Source: Oribacterium asaccharolyticum ACB7 (GTDB lineage: Bacteria > Bacillota > Clostridia > Lachnospirales > Lachnospiraceae). From it: a stretch of DNA of 64,000 nt. The DNA lies in the NCBI RefSeq assembly GCF_000238075.1, contig NZ_JH414504.1, forward strand, positions 848,504 to 912,503, given 5' to 3'. The notes under the pieces are model-generated. The model was not told the DNA's origin. It was given only the letters and a program-made list of their open reading frames with translations, and did not search any database. Position numbers and translations under genes: made by a program. Positions 47,011-55,531 of this stretch are shown piece by piece. The stretch's first letter is position 1; each line of letters opens with the position of its first letter.

Positions 47011-47047
47011 GCCTATAGCAGTTCTCAAGAAGGGAAATGCTATAGGC
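47011..47047. promoter_or_regulatory. 10-bp inverted repeat upstream of operon promoter
   Basis: GCCTATAGCA (47011-47020) and TGCTATAGGC (47038-47047) are perfect inverted repeats with a 17-nt spacer, centred about 40 bp before the -10 box of the RyR-TIR-J operon. It could be a regulator site or a hairpin on the terminator-distal transcript; no regulator gene is adjacent. Confidence 0.5.
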
Positions 47048-47107
47048 TTTGCTCGAGAAAGTTCTCAAAATGACAAAGGTTCCCCGGTTCTATGCAGAAG
47101 TCAGCAT

Positions 47108-47137
47108 AAAAAAAGAACCATGTCGTAAGACAGGTTC
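47108..47137 (-). terminator. Terminator of the MBL-CARF operon
   Basis: On the minus strand GAACC-TGTC pairs with GACA-t-GGTTC around TTAC, with one bulged T, followed by seven T residues. It lies 19 nt past copy D of the 36-bp palindrome. A T-run also exists on the plus strand. Confidence 0.88.
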
Positions 47138-47155
47138 CCTTCCTTTTTTATTCTT

Positions 47156-47191
47156 AACAAGTATCGTTCGCGTAGCGTGTGGAATCTCATT
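47156..47191. repeat. 36-bp palindromic intergenic repeat, copy D
   Basis: Read on the minus strand it starts AATGAGATTCCACACGC and ends AACGATACTTGTT, then AAGAA. Bases AATGAG contain the TGA stop of the CARF-nuclease gene. The inner CGC-TAC-GCG hairpin is perfect. Both outer arms differ from the consensus, yet still pair through G-T wobbles. Confidence 0.78.
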
Positions 47192-48359
47192 TCTCAAATC
47201 TCAATTCTATTCTCATCTCTTTAGCTCGATCCTGGTATACCTTAGTTAACTCCATGGTCAAGACCAGAAGTCTCTTCGCATATTTTCCGCCAAAACGATT
47301 GGCTACCGTATCCAATTCGTAAAACGAATGCAGAATCTGCTGCGGCGACATATTTCCGCTTTTACAGGAAATGAAAGTAGGGATATAGCCATGCAAAGCC
47401 AAAACATCGATTTCATTGAAGACATCTCCCCCTCCCGTCCCGTGCAGTACGCCATCCCAGTCCAAATACACCCCTACTTGACACTCCGTAGCACTTTTTC
47501 TTTCACGCAAATAGGTATAGAGTTCCAGTACACTTCCTCCATCCCATAAGTAACTCTTTATAGCCCTATTTTTAAAGCTAAAGCGATACATCCCGGCTGC
47601 GTGGACTACATCGAGGAGCACCCCGGCTTCTCCCAGTGCATCCAGTATTTGATTGAGTAAGGAGACGGAACTGAAATTTGATGGGGAGGCCTTAAGAGCC
47701 TGTAGAACTGTAGCTTCTTTCCGAATCACCTCCCCATTTTCATCCGCTTGCATATGATCCCTCATAAATTGGGAGAAAAGATTCCAAGATGCGGAATACC
47801 GCTTCATAACCTCCCAAATTCCGAGAATATCTTTCTCCGCATCGGCATTCGCTACCGTCTTCGTTTCTTTATGCAAAGAGTCGTTGATTTTTCCTCCGTG
47901 CATTTCAATTACGGCCTCCAGATTCAGTTCTATTTTCTGTTGTTCCACATCCTTACTTAAATTCTTGTCCGCTCCTTCGTTAAGCTCAATCAATTTGCAT
48001 TTTGAAACATCATAGAGATGAATCGGTGTTTTATATTCCTTAGAGAGCATCCCGAAGGCTACAAGCATCAAGCTTTCCCCGCCGGTTATATCAAAATACA
48101 GCTCGGCATTTTGCTTTAAAGCCGCTTCTATTTCCTGTCGCATTACGCTTAGAACCGATTGTAAATCTTTCTCAGAGAGGACGCGGAAGAGCACATCCTT
48201 TACGCCGCAATACCTTTTCAGAAAGCACTCCGTTTTCTCCTTTTGAGAAGCAACCCGATCATAATTTCCGAATAAAACCAACTTATCCACCTTAAAATTC
48301 ATGCAGGTGATGAGGTTTTCAATCGGCTCTTCACTAAGAAATTCAAATACCACTACCAT
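47187..48359 (-). CDS. CARF-nuclease of the Card1/Can2 (DUF1887) type
   Basis: Protein of 390 aa from the chosen ATG; a TTG 10 codons earlier is also possible. The N-terminal CARF-like domain has the ligand-site motif DITGGESLMLVAFG (residues 90-103). The C-terminal half has a restriction-endonuclease-like core: DGGSVLELYTY (Glu279), FNEIDVLALHG (315-324) and FISCKSG (329-335). Card1 and Can2 are cyclic-oligoadenylate-activated DNases/RNases of type III CRISPR systems. Here Ser replaces the usual Glu of the E-x-K triad, and no CRISPR genes are in view. Confidence 0.82.
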   Translation of the reverse strand: MVVVFEFLSEEPIENLITCMNFKVDKLVLFGNYDRVASQKEKTECFLKRYCGVKDVLFRVLSEKDLQSVLSVMRQEIEAALKQNAELYFDITGGESLMLVAFGMLSKEYKTPIHLYDVSKCKLIELNEGADKNLSKDVEQQKIELNLEAVIEMHGGKINDSLHKETKTVANADAEKDILGIWEVMKRYSASWNLFSQFMRDHMQADENGEVIRKEATVLQALKASPSNFSSVSLLNQILDALGEAGVLLDVVHAAGMYRFSFKNRAIKSYLWDGGSVLELYTYLRERKSATECQVGVYLDWDGVLHGTGGGDVFNEIDVLALHGYIPTFISCKSGNMSPQQILHSFYELDTVANRFGGKYAKRLLVLTMELTKVYQDRAKEMRIELRFEK

Positions 48360-48407
48360 GCTGTCATTTCTCCATTCCGTTCCATGCAAAAGTACTTTCC
48401 TCTTTCT

Positions 48408-49304
48408 TCACTCTCTCTCCGCCTCGGTATGCTTCAAGCAGTCCCAAGCCTTGGGAAGCCTCTTCTTTCTCGCTTGTTCCTCCGTATCCTCCCGCTCATC
48501 ATAGCCGTCGTAAGGTGCAGTCGGATCATGCGGTTTCTGCTTTTTCCCGGAAATGCAGAGCTTATCCTTATGACGAAACGCGAACTCCATGTCATCCGTC
48601 CAACCGGTATGACCACTCACAATAATCGGAGCAATTCCCCTTTTCAGGAGGAGTTGTTCCAGTTCCCTTAAGGAACGCTTCGCCAGCTCATTATCTTCCG
48701 CAAGAGAATTCAAAAAGCTGTAGCCGCCATCCGCACCGAACCAAATCGTATCTCCAGTAAACAAATAGGCGTCATCGATAAGATAAACAAGGTGTCCGTA
48801 GCTGTGTCCGGGCACAAGTATTGCTTCTACCTTAATATCCTTAATATAGAATATTTCTCCGTCATAAAGCAAGCTTTTCGGGTTATCCAGCTTTACAACG
48901 GGAAGCGTACAAAGTCTGTGCAAAACTCTCCTGCGAAGTTCCCCCGTAAGATATTTATTTTCCTCCTCCCCGATATAGAGCCTTGCCTCTCGGAAAAGTC
49001 CTTCGCTGTCCTCTTCCACCGCTCCGATATGATCCGTATCCAGATGTGTCAGCAGGATATTCTGAATCTCCGTGGGCCGGATATCCAGCCAAGCCATCTT
49101 CTCGGCCAGACGTTCATAATTGTAGCCCGCATCAATCATAATCGTCGTACCATTTTTTCTGTAAAAGAAAACATTGGCAACCCACTCCCGAACCGCTCCG
49201 ACTCTTTCATCAATCCATCCGGTATTCAGCGGCTTAAAAATTTCTTTACCGCGAAACATAAAGGACATAAACACTTTCTGAAACGCAGAATCTTTTTTTG
49301 ACAT
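48408..49304 (-). CDS. MBL-fold metallo-hydrolase
   Basis: Metallo-beta-lactamase fold protein of 298 aa. The metal motif is LLTHLDTDHIGAV, with later ligands in PGHSYGHLVYL, LFTGDTIWFG and IIVSGHTGW. AGGAGG lies 9 nt before the chosen ATG. It precedes the CARF-nuclease gene by about 48 nt and is presumably co-transcribed with it. The substrate is unknown; ring-nuclease or signal-degrading activity is a possibility but pure inference, since most MBL proteins of this size have other substrates. Confidence 0.85.
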   Translation of the reverse strand: MSKKDSAFQKVFMSFMFRGKEIFKPLNTGWIDERVGAVREWVANVFFYRKNGTTIMIDAGYNYERLAEKMAWLDIRPTEIQNILLTHLDTDHIGAVEEDSEGLFREARLYIGEEENKYLTGELRRRVLHRLCTLPVVKLDNPKSLLYDGEIFYIKDIKVEAILVPGHSYGHLVYLIDDAYLFTGDTIWFGADGGYSFLNSLAEDNELAKRSLRELEQLLLKRGIAPIIVSGHTGWTDDMEFAFRHKDKLCISGKKQKPHDPTAPYDGYDEREDTEEQARKKRLPKAWDCLKHTEAERE

Positions 49305-49569
49305 AGGAACACGCCTCCTATTCTCCTTCATAAAGAACTATGTACTTTTACTCCAAGCCAAAGAACTATCAGCTTTAAAGAAAGGGAATCCCTTCTCTTT
49401 AAGACCAATAGCTCTTCCCGTTATAATGTAGTTTCAGTATAAAGCAGTTAGAAACGGATAACCATAGGATTATCCTATTTTCTCCACAGAAAAATTAAGG
49501 AGGAGAATAAATATTTATTAAACTTAGGAATAAGCTAAAACAAAGCCTATTTCTCAGCTATCGTTCTTC
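49305..49569. other. Intergenic region before the MBL gene
   Basis: 264 bp. It holds a hairpin CTTTAAAGA-a-AGGG / CCCT-tc-TCTTTAAG at 49373-49403, which may end transcripts of the upstream minus-strand gene, and a 15-bp palindrome ATAGGATTATCCTAT at 49464-49478 flanked by GGATAA/TTATCC, a candidate operator. The promoter of the MBL gene could not be fixed; TATAAC and TATACT boxes occur on the minus strand. Confidence 0.5.
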
Positions 49570-50631
49570 CTATTCTACCGTGTACATTGCAATTTCGTCG
49601 ATTTCCCGATTTGCTCCGATGATAATATCTTTTCCGTCCTTATTTTTGAAATGCATGGCATTGGCACACCCCGTGTTACGGTCAAGGTATTCCGTCTTAT
49701 AATTTCCCTCTTCCTTGTCCCAGCTGATGAGGATGGTATCCTTTGTGCCCTTTCTCCAACCGACAATCCAGGAGGGCTTTCCGTTTATTTCACACGCCCA
49801 GGTCGCATGAATCATTTCCGTATCCGATTCTTTAGCCGAATATTTCCACTGCGGAACGTAGTTACCGTACTCATCCAGATGATAAATGGTCAGGGAGTTT
49901 CCATGGAATGGCGCAATGCATCCCAGTTCCAACTTTCCATCTCCATCAAAATCCATCAGCACGGAATCACTGGACGGAAGGGAATGAATCTGCGTAACAG
50001 TCCAATCCGCTCCATATACGGCCGGAGGATCAAAAATAAAGCTTCCCTCTTCACAGCCTACCAGGCCGGCTTCATATCCGCCCCTTTGAATCTTGCTGAA
50101 GCCGTGGTTTCTGAGCATCCCGTCTTTGATGAGCTTAAGCTCCAGTTTCTTCTCTCCCCTAAACTGTTCCAAGTCAAGCGGCAAATGTGCTCCATAGCAG
50201 GCGCCCTTCTGTCTCCAGTCATCCTTATATTCATGCCCCGATTTCAGACAGCAGACCAGAAGATAGTAGGAACCTGCCCTCCTTAAAATCCCGAAACGAT
50301 GAACAAAAGGCGCTTTACAAAGGGTATAGGTCTCCCATCCTCCTTCCGCCTTCGGCTTTACCACAATGATTTCCGCTTCAAGGGAGTCATTCGGAGAATA
50401 AAATTTTCTGGTTGCCAGAAATACACCATCCGTTCTGGGAACCTGCGCCATAGTCATAACTCCGCCCGGTCCGTCCCATACGGTATCCATCTTTTCGCCT
50501 GCCTCATTAAACAAATAGCAGGGATCCTGCTTCTCGGCGGCGACCAAAAAGCAATGTTCTCCCCTATACTGTAGTTCAGCTAAAGAATAGCATTTGTTCA
50601 GATTTCCAATACTCTTTTTATGAAACTTCAT
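49570..50631 (-). CDS. Unknown beta-propeller-like protein in the ula locus
   Basis: Cytosolic 353-aa protein without signal peptide. It is built of Trp/Gly-rich beta units such as VLMDFDGDGKLELGCIAPFHG (in parts: DFDGDGKLELG, an FG-GAP/VCBS-like calcium loop) and SWIVGWRKGTKDTILISWD. I do not recognise the family. It follows ulaE by 41 nt on the same strand, so it probably acts in ascorbate or pentose catabolism. A sugar-acid lactonase or isomerase of propeller fold would be one guess. Confidence 0.7.
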   Translation of the reverse strand: MKFHKKSIGNLNKCYSLAELQYRGEHCFLVAAEKQDPCYLFNEAGEKMDTVWDGPGGVMTMAQVPRTDGVFLATRKFYSPNDSLEAEIIVVKPKAEGGWETYTLCKAPFVHRFGILRRAGSYYLLVCCLKSGHEYKDDWRQKGACYGAHLPLDLEQFRGEKKLELKLIKDGMLRNHGFSKIQRGGYEAGLVGCEEGSFIFDPPAVYGADWTVTQIHSLPSSDSVLMDFDGDGKLELGCIAPFHGNSLTIYHLDEYGNYVPQWKYSAKESDTEMIHATWACEINGKPSWIVGWRKGTKDTILISWDKEEGNYKTEYLDRNTGCANAMHFKNKDGKDIIIGANREIDEIAMYTVE

Positions 50632-50672
50632 ATTGCCTCAACCTTTCCTTTTTTCTTTCTTATATCCTACTC

Positions 50673-51515
50673 CTAATTCTGCTTGTCCAAAATAGCGCGC
50701 ATAGTCTTATTGGCAAAGAGGATATCTTCCTTCCAGCTTTCTTTTCCTACATCCCACATTTCCGTGACAAATCTTCTGACTCCCAAGTCCCGGGCCTTCC
50801 GAATGATTGCCTCAAAATCCACATGACCGGTTAGGAACGGCACCTCCCTGAAGACTCCGGGAAGCGTCTCCTTCAAATGCATCGCAACAATATGCCCTCT
50901 TCCCGTCTCCAAATCCTCCACCACACTCTTGTTGTAGAGAAGAGAAGCATTGGTAAGGTTCCCCGAGTCGGGGTATACCCCGAGATAGGGACTTCCGATA
51001 AGATTGACATATCGCATAGCCTTCTCCGTTGTATTCATAAATTCCGTTTCCATCGTTTCAAAGCCCATGAGAATTCCCCTTGTTGCCGCCATTCTTGTTG
51101 CCTTCTCCAAGTTCTCTATAAAGCGCTCTCTACTTTTTTCATTTCCTTCTTCATAGTAAACATCATACCCTGCCAGCTGAATAATCCTAATGCCCAAATC
51201 ATCCGCGAAAGCAATCGCCTTCTCCATGATTTCCATTCCTCTATCCCGTACCGTTTTCTCTGAAGAGCCAAACGAATACTTCCTATGAGCGGACAAGCAC
51301 ATGCTTCGGATTGGCAAGTCCAAGTTTCTCATCAGATCGAGTATTTCCCGTCTCTGTTCCTTTGTCCAATTCAGTCTGGAAAGCTTTTCTTCCGTTTCAT
51401 CTATGCTGATTTCCAAAAAATCATAATTACAGTCTTTTGCACAAAGCAATTTCTCACTCCAACTCATCGTCTTCGGCATTGCCTTTTCATAAAGTCCGAT
51501 AGCATATTGATTCAT
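50673..51515 (-). CDS. ulaE: L-ribulose/L-xylulose-5-phosphate 3-epimerase
   Basis: TIM-barrel sugar-phosphate isomerase/epimerase of 280 aa. YAIGLYEKAMPKTMSWSEKL is the UlaE/SgaU opening, and the metal-site segments LMGFETMETEFMNT, GVYPDSGNL, GHIVAMHLKET and GHVDFEAII are in order. UlaE converts L-xylulose-5-phosphate to L-ribulose-5-phosphate in anaerobic ascorbate degradation. The neighbouring divergent ulaG-C-A-B supports this. The ulaD decarboxylase and ulaF epimerase are not in this window. Confidence 0.9.
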   Translation of the reverse strand: MNQYAIGLYEKAMPKTMSWSEKLLCAKDCNYDFLEISIDETEEKLSRLNWTKEQRREILDLMRNLDLPIRSMCLSAHRKYSFGSSEKTVRDRGMEIMEKAIAFADDLGIRIIQLAGYDVYYEEGNEKSRERFIENLEKATRMAATRGILMGFETMETEFMNTTEKAMRYVNLIGSPYLGVYPDSGNLTNASLLYNKSVVEDLETGRGHIVAMHLKETLPGVFREVPFLTGHVDFEAIIRKARDLGVRRFVTEMWDVGKESWKEDILFANKTMRAILDKQN

Positions 51516-52020
51516 ACATCACCTTCTCCTTCTCTTCCTGCTTGTCCGCTCATATCAGAAAGAACTTATTCTTTTTATAAACAATCATAAAAAAGAACAT
51601 GTATTATAAGTTTAATATTTTTAATGATTTGTGCAGTATTGTATTTTACCATCAACCCCACAGAACATCCATAAGGCTGATTTTATTGATATTTTTCTAT
51701 TATTTCAAGTGTTTTTTCTATTTTTCATTGTTTTCTCAATAAAATCAATTTTCAGCATATTGCACAAATAAATAGTTAGTAAGTTGTGACTAACCATAAT
51801 TATTATTGTTTAACTTCCAGCTTATATTGCTATTTTTACACAATAAGCAACTTAGCTATAGAAATATTAAATCAATCATATAATAGCTAATACGAGCATA
51901 AAAAAATATTTTATAATTGTTTTTATCCCATTCTCACTCTATCATAAACTTAAGCGATTATCCGTAAGAGAAGCGGAAACATCTTAAAGTAAGCAGGAAA
52001 GAAAAGAATAAGGAGGAATT
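51516..52020. promoter_or_regulatory. 505-bp divergent ula control region
   Basis: AT-rich region between divergent ulaE and ulaG. Two nested inverted-repeat pairs are clear: ATTTGTGCAGTAT (51627-51639) with ATATTGCACAAAT (51757-51769), 12 of 13 pairing; and TGATTTTATTGA (51678-51689) with TCAATAAAATCA (51736-51747), perfect. GTTAGT-8-ACTAAC follows near 51774. These are candidate operators for the DeoR protein encoded downstream. Several TATAAT boxes occur on the ulaG side (near 51881 and 51910), but none has a good -35. Confidence 0.6.
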
Positions 52021-53124
52021 ATGGCAAAAATCGCAGACACAACTCGGGAGAGTTGGATCAAGAGCACCTTTCCCGAGTGGGGCACCTGGCTGGTAGAGGA
52101 CATTGAAAGCGAAGTGGTGCCGGACGGACAGGTTGCTATGTGGTGGCTTGGTTGCACGGGCGTATGGTTTAAAACCCCCGGAGGGGCAAATATCACCATC
52201 GACCTTTGGTGCGGAAACGGAAAGCGTACCCACGGAGACAATCAGATGAAGCCCGGACATCAGATGGCTAATATGTGTGGCGGAAGACTCATGCAGCCGA
52301 ACTTAAGAAATGTCCCCTTCGTGATTGACCCCTTTGCTTTTAAGCAGGTAGACGCAGTATTAGCTACGCATTATCATCAGGACCATATGTCTATCGAATG
52401 GGCGGCACACGTTATCAACAGCGGCATGACCACCACGGATGAAAACGGCAAGGAAATTCCCGTCCCCTTTATCGGTCCCCTGAAGTCCGTAGAAACCTGG
52501 AAAAAATGGGGTGTTCCGGAAGAGCGTTGCAGAATTGTAAAGCCCGGAGATGTGATTAAGTTAAAGGATATCGAGATTGTATGTCTGGACAGCTTTGACA
52601 GAACCTGTCTAGTTACGACGGATTCTACAGGAGAGGATAGAGAAGAACTTACCGGGGTATGCCCTACCGATATGGATGAAAAGGCAGTGAACTACCTCGT
52701 AAAGACTCCCGGCGGAAACATTTACCACTCCGGAGACTCCCACTTCTCCATTTACTTTGCAAAACACGGCAAAGATCATGACATTGATGTAGCATTCGGC
52801 TCCTTCGGAGAAAATCCCATCGGCATGCAGGATAAGATGACTTCCGTAGATGTTCTCCGTATGGCGGAGAACCTGCAGTGCAAGGTGGTTATCCCTATCC
52901 ACTGGGATGTTTGGACCAATTTCCAGGCAGATTGCGAAGAAATTAAACTGCTCTACGATTTCAAAAAGGACAGAAACGAATATAAATTCCATCCATTCTT
53001 CTGGCAGGTAGGCGGAAAATACGTTTATCCGCAGGATAAGGATAAGATTTACTATCATCATCGCAGGGGTTTTGAAGACTGCTTCGAGCATCCGCAGAAC
53101 ATCCCCTTCCGTTCCTGCCTATAA
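52021..53124 (+). CDS. ulaG: L-ascorbate-6-phosphate lactonase
   Basis: Mn-dependent MBL-fold lactonase of 367 aa that opens the ring of L-ascorbate-6-phosphate after PTS uptake. Signatures are [18 protein letters not shown], the metal site [21 protein letters not shown], and [13 protein letters not shown] near the C-terminus. AAGGAGG lies 4 nt before the ATG. It is first in ulaGCAB. Confidence 0.96.
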   Translation: MAKIADTTRESWIKSTFPEWGTWLVEDIESEVVPDGQVAMWWLGCTGVWFKTPGGANITIDLWCGNGKRTHGDNQMKPGHQMANMCGGRLMQPNLRNVPFVIDPFAFKQVDAVLATHYHQDHMSIEWAAHVINSGMTTTDENGKEIPVPFIGPLKSVETWKKWGVPEERCRIVKPGDVIKLKDIEIVCLDSFDRTCLVTTDSTGEDREELTGVCPTDMDEKAVNYLVKTPGGNIYHSGDSHFSIYFAKHGKDHDIDVAFGSFGENPIGMQDKMTSVDVLRMAENLQCKVVIPIHWDVWTNFQADCEEIKLLYDFKKDRNEYKFHPFFWQVGGKYVYPQDKDKIYYHHRRGFEDCFEHPQNIPFRSCL

Positions 53125-53140
53125 ATAAGGAGAAACAGAG

Positions 53141-53623
53141 ATGTCCAATGTTTTAGAAAGAATTGTTGCAAAAAAACACTACAGTTTCATTAACGGAAAA
53201 GACGTGAGCTGGCAGGAAGCAGTCCGTTTAAGCGCTCTTCCCCTTGTGGAAGACGGCAGCGTGGACAGTGACTACTATAAACAAATCGTAGCCTGCATCG
53301 AAAAACACGGTCCCTACATCGTGATGGAACACAATATTGCTATGCCCCATACCACGGAAAATCCGATTGGAGCACACAGAACTGCTGTCGGTCTTATGAT
53401 TTGTGAAAACAAGATTGATTTTGGACAGGATACAGACGGAGAGAAAAAAGAAGCGAATCTTCTTTTTACACTTTCAGCAGTCAATTCGGATGAGCATATG
53501 GAAAATATAGCGCAATTAATGGATGTTTTTATGAACTATGACTTAATTGAAGCGCTCGGGAAATGTCATAGTGCAGAAGAAATATTAGAAGCAATGAAGA
53601 AATACCAAACTAGCGAAAATTAA
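53141..53623 (+). CDS. ulaC: PTS ascorbate-specific EIIA component
   Basis: Cytosolic EIIA of the mannitol/fructose superfamily, 160 aa. The phosphoryl-accepting His lies in HNIAMPHTTENP. It receives phosphate from HPr and passes it to UlaB. It lies 16 nt after ulaG and 22 nt before ulaA. Confidence 0.92.
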   Translation: MSNVLERIVAKKHYSFINGKDVSWQEAVRLSALPLVEDGSVDSDYYKQIVACIEKHGPYIVMEHNIAMPHTTENPIGAHRTAVGLMICENKIDFGQDTDGEKKEANLLFTLSAVNSDEHMENIAQLMDVFMNYDLIEALGKCHSAEEILEAMKKYQTSEN

Positions 53624-53645
53624 GTTTAAAAAACAGGAGGAAAAA

Positions 53646-55133
53646 ATGGGAATTTTAAACGCGATTTGGACTTTTTTTGCGACCTACATTTTACAAAAGC
53701 CGCCTTATATGGTAGGTTTTCTTACCTTGCTGGGCTACTGCCTGATGGGTAAAAAATGGTATGACACCCTTGCCGGAACCTTGAAGGCCATCATCGGTAT
53801 GCTGATTTTAAGTGCCGGCTCCGGCGGACTCGTAACGAACTTCCGCCCTATCCTTGCGGGACTGAAGGACAGATTCAATTTGACCGCAGCCGTAATTGAT
53901 CCTTATTACGGACAAAACGCGGTAACTGCCGGTGTGGAAGAAGTTTTCGGAAAAGGCTTTTCACAGGTTATGACCCTTCTTCTCATCGCCTTTATCGTCA
54001 ATATCCTGCTTGTCCGCTTCAACAAGATTACAAAGTGCCGTACACTTTTCACAACCGGACATGTACAGGTACAGCAGGCGGCAACGGCATACTGGCTCAT
54101 CCTCTTTGCCCTTCCCGCCCTTCGGGACAACAACTTCGCACTTCTGATTGTAATGTCCGTTATTCTCGGTGCTTACTGGGCAGTCGGATCCAACCTTACC
54201 GTAAAGCCGATGCAGGAACTTACAGAGGGTGCCGGCTTTGCCATTGCGCACCAGCAAATGTTCGGGATTCGTCTTGCTTCCTGGGCTTCCGAAAAACTCT
54301 TCGGCAGCAAAAACGGACAGAAGGAAGTTAAAAAAGTGGGCGACCTGAAGATGCCCGGTTTCTTCTCCATTTTCAGCCAGAATATGGTTTGTACCGCAAT
54401 CTTAATGACTGTATTCTTCGGTGCCATCATGACCGTAATCGGAAAACCCTTCTTCGTAAAAGCGGAAGCCATGAAGGAAAAGGACAATTTTGCATTCTAT
54501 GTATTTAATACCTCCTTACAGTTCGCTGTATATCTTGCTATTTTACAGCTTGGAGTTCGTACCTTCGTAACGGAATTAACCGCATCCTTCCAGGGAATTG
54601 CCGACAAACTTCTTCCCTCTTCCGTACCCGGTGTAGACTGCGCCGTATGCTATGGATTTGGCGATGCAAATGCCGTAACCTTCGGTTTCCTGGCAGGTCT
54701 TACAGGACAGATTATTGCTATCGTAGCCTTGATTCTTATGGGTTCTCCGACCATCATCATCTGCGGATTCGTTCCCGTATTCTTTGACAATGCAACCATC
54801 GGTCTTGTCGCTAATGAAAAGGGTGGACTTAAGGCCTGCCTTGTTATACCATTCATTTCAGGGCTTATCCAAGTATTTGGTGCCGCTTTCATCTCCGGAT
54901 GGGTTGGTCTCGCAAATTACGGCGGATACCTCGGCATGTTCGACTGGGATACGGTATGGCCGATGTTTACGGTAGTGATGCATTATCTTGGCTACATCGG
55001 TGTAGGAATCGTGGTAATTGTTCTTCTTGCGATTCCGCAAATCGAGTACCGCATGGATCCGAAAGGATACTTCCTCATTACGGAAGATTACGATGCCTAT
55101 CTTGAGCACAAGAAGGCTAAGAAGGGAGCATAG
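53646..55133 (+). CDS. ulaA: PTS ascorbate-specific EIIC permease
   Basis: Membrane permease of the SgaT/UlaA family, 495 aa with about eleven helices. Family segments are FLTLLGYCLMGKKWYDTLAG, GHVQVQQAATAYW and GFGDANAVTFGFLAGLTGQ. It imports L-ascorbate with phosphorylation. AGGAGG precedes the ATG, and ulaB starts 3 nt after its stop. Confidence 0.96.
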   Translation: MGILNAIWTFFATYILQKPPYMVGFLTLLGYCLMGKKWYDTLAGTLKAIIGMLILSAGSGGLVTNFRPILAGLKDRFNLTAAVIDPYYGQNAVTAGVEEVFGKGFSQVMTLLLIAFIVNILLVRFNKITKCRTLFTTGHVQVQQAATAYWLILFALPALRDNNFALLIVMSVILGAYWAVGSNLTVKPMQELTEGAGFAIAHQQMFGIRLASWASEKLFGSKNGQKEVKKVGDLKMPGFFSIFSQNMVCTAILMTVFFGAIMTVIGKPFFVKAEAMKEKDNFAFYVFNTSLQFAVYLAILQLGVRTFVTELTASFQGIADKLLPSSVPGVDCAVCYGFGDANAVTFGFLAGLTGQIIAIVALILMGSPTIIICGFVPVFFDNATIGLVANEKGGLKACLVIPFISGLIQVFGAAFISGWVGLANYGGYLGMFDWDTVWPMFTVVMHYLGYIGVGIVVIVLLAIPQIEYRMDPKGYFLITEDYDAYLEHKKAKKGA

Positions 55134-55136
55134 ACA

Positions 55137-55442
55137 ATGGCAAAATTAGACGGAAAGAAAATCTTGGCTTGTTGCGCAAACGGGGCGGGTTCCTCTCTTA
55201 TGATGGAACTGGCCATCCAAAAGGTAACAAAGCGCCACAATATCAAGCCTGCAGAGCTGACGCACTGCCCTATTTCAGAAGGGCAAAGTGCAGCGAAAAA
55301 CTACGATGTGGTTTTTTGTTCCAAAGCATTTGCGGCAAATTTTGAAAACTTGGGCGGAAACACGGTTGTCATTCCCCTAAAAAATGTCATGTCCGATAAA
55401 GAAATCGAAGAAGGTCTTCAGGCCGCAGGTCTCTTAGACTAA
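55137..55442 (+). CDS. ulaB: PTS ascorbate-specific EIIB component
   Basis: EIIB of 101 aa. The phosphocysteine loop is LACCANGAGSSLMMEL, second Cys as the expected site. It completes the ulaC-A-B permease. A strong hairpin after the stop separates it from the regulator gene. Confidence 0.94.
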   Translation: MAKLDGKKILACCANGAGSSLMMELAIQKVTKRHNIKPAELTHCPISEGQSAAKNYDVVFCSKAFAANFENLGGNTVVIPLKNVMSDKEIEEGLQAAGLLD

Positions 55443-55449
55443 AACCCAT

Positions 55450-55479
55450 GCGAGTCCGGGGTATTTCCCTCGGACTCGC
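55450..55479 (+). terminator. Hairpin after ulaB
   Basis: GCGAGTCCG pairs with CGGACTCGC around a 12-nt loop that starts and ends with G/C pairs, then CTTTACC. The short T-run suggests partial termination, leaving lower expression of the deoR-ptsH-ptsI part. Confidence 0.7.
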
Positions 55480-55531
55480 CTTTACCGATAAACTGTTTTT
55501 ATAACAGCCCCTGTAGAATAGAGTAGTGTCC

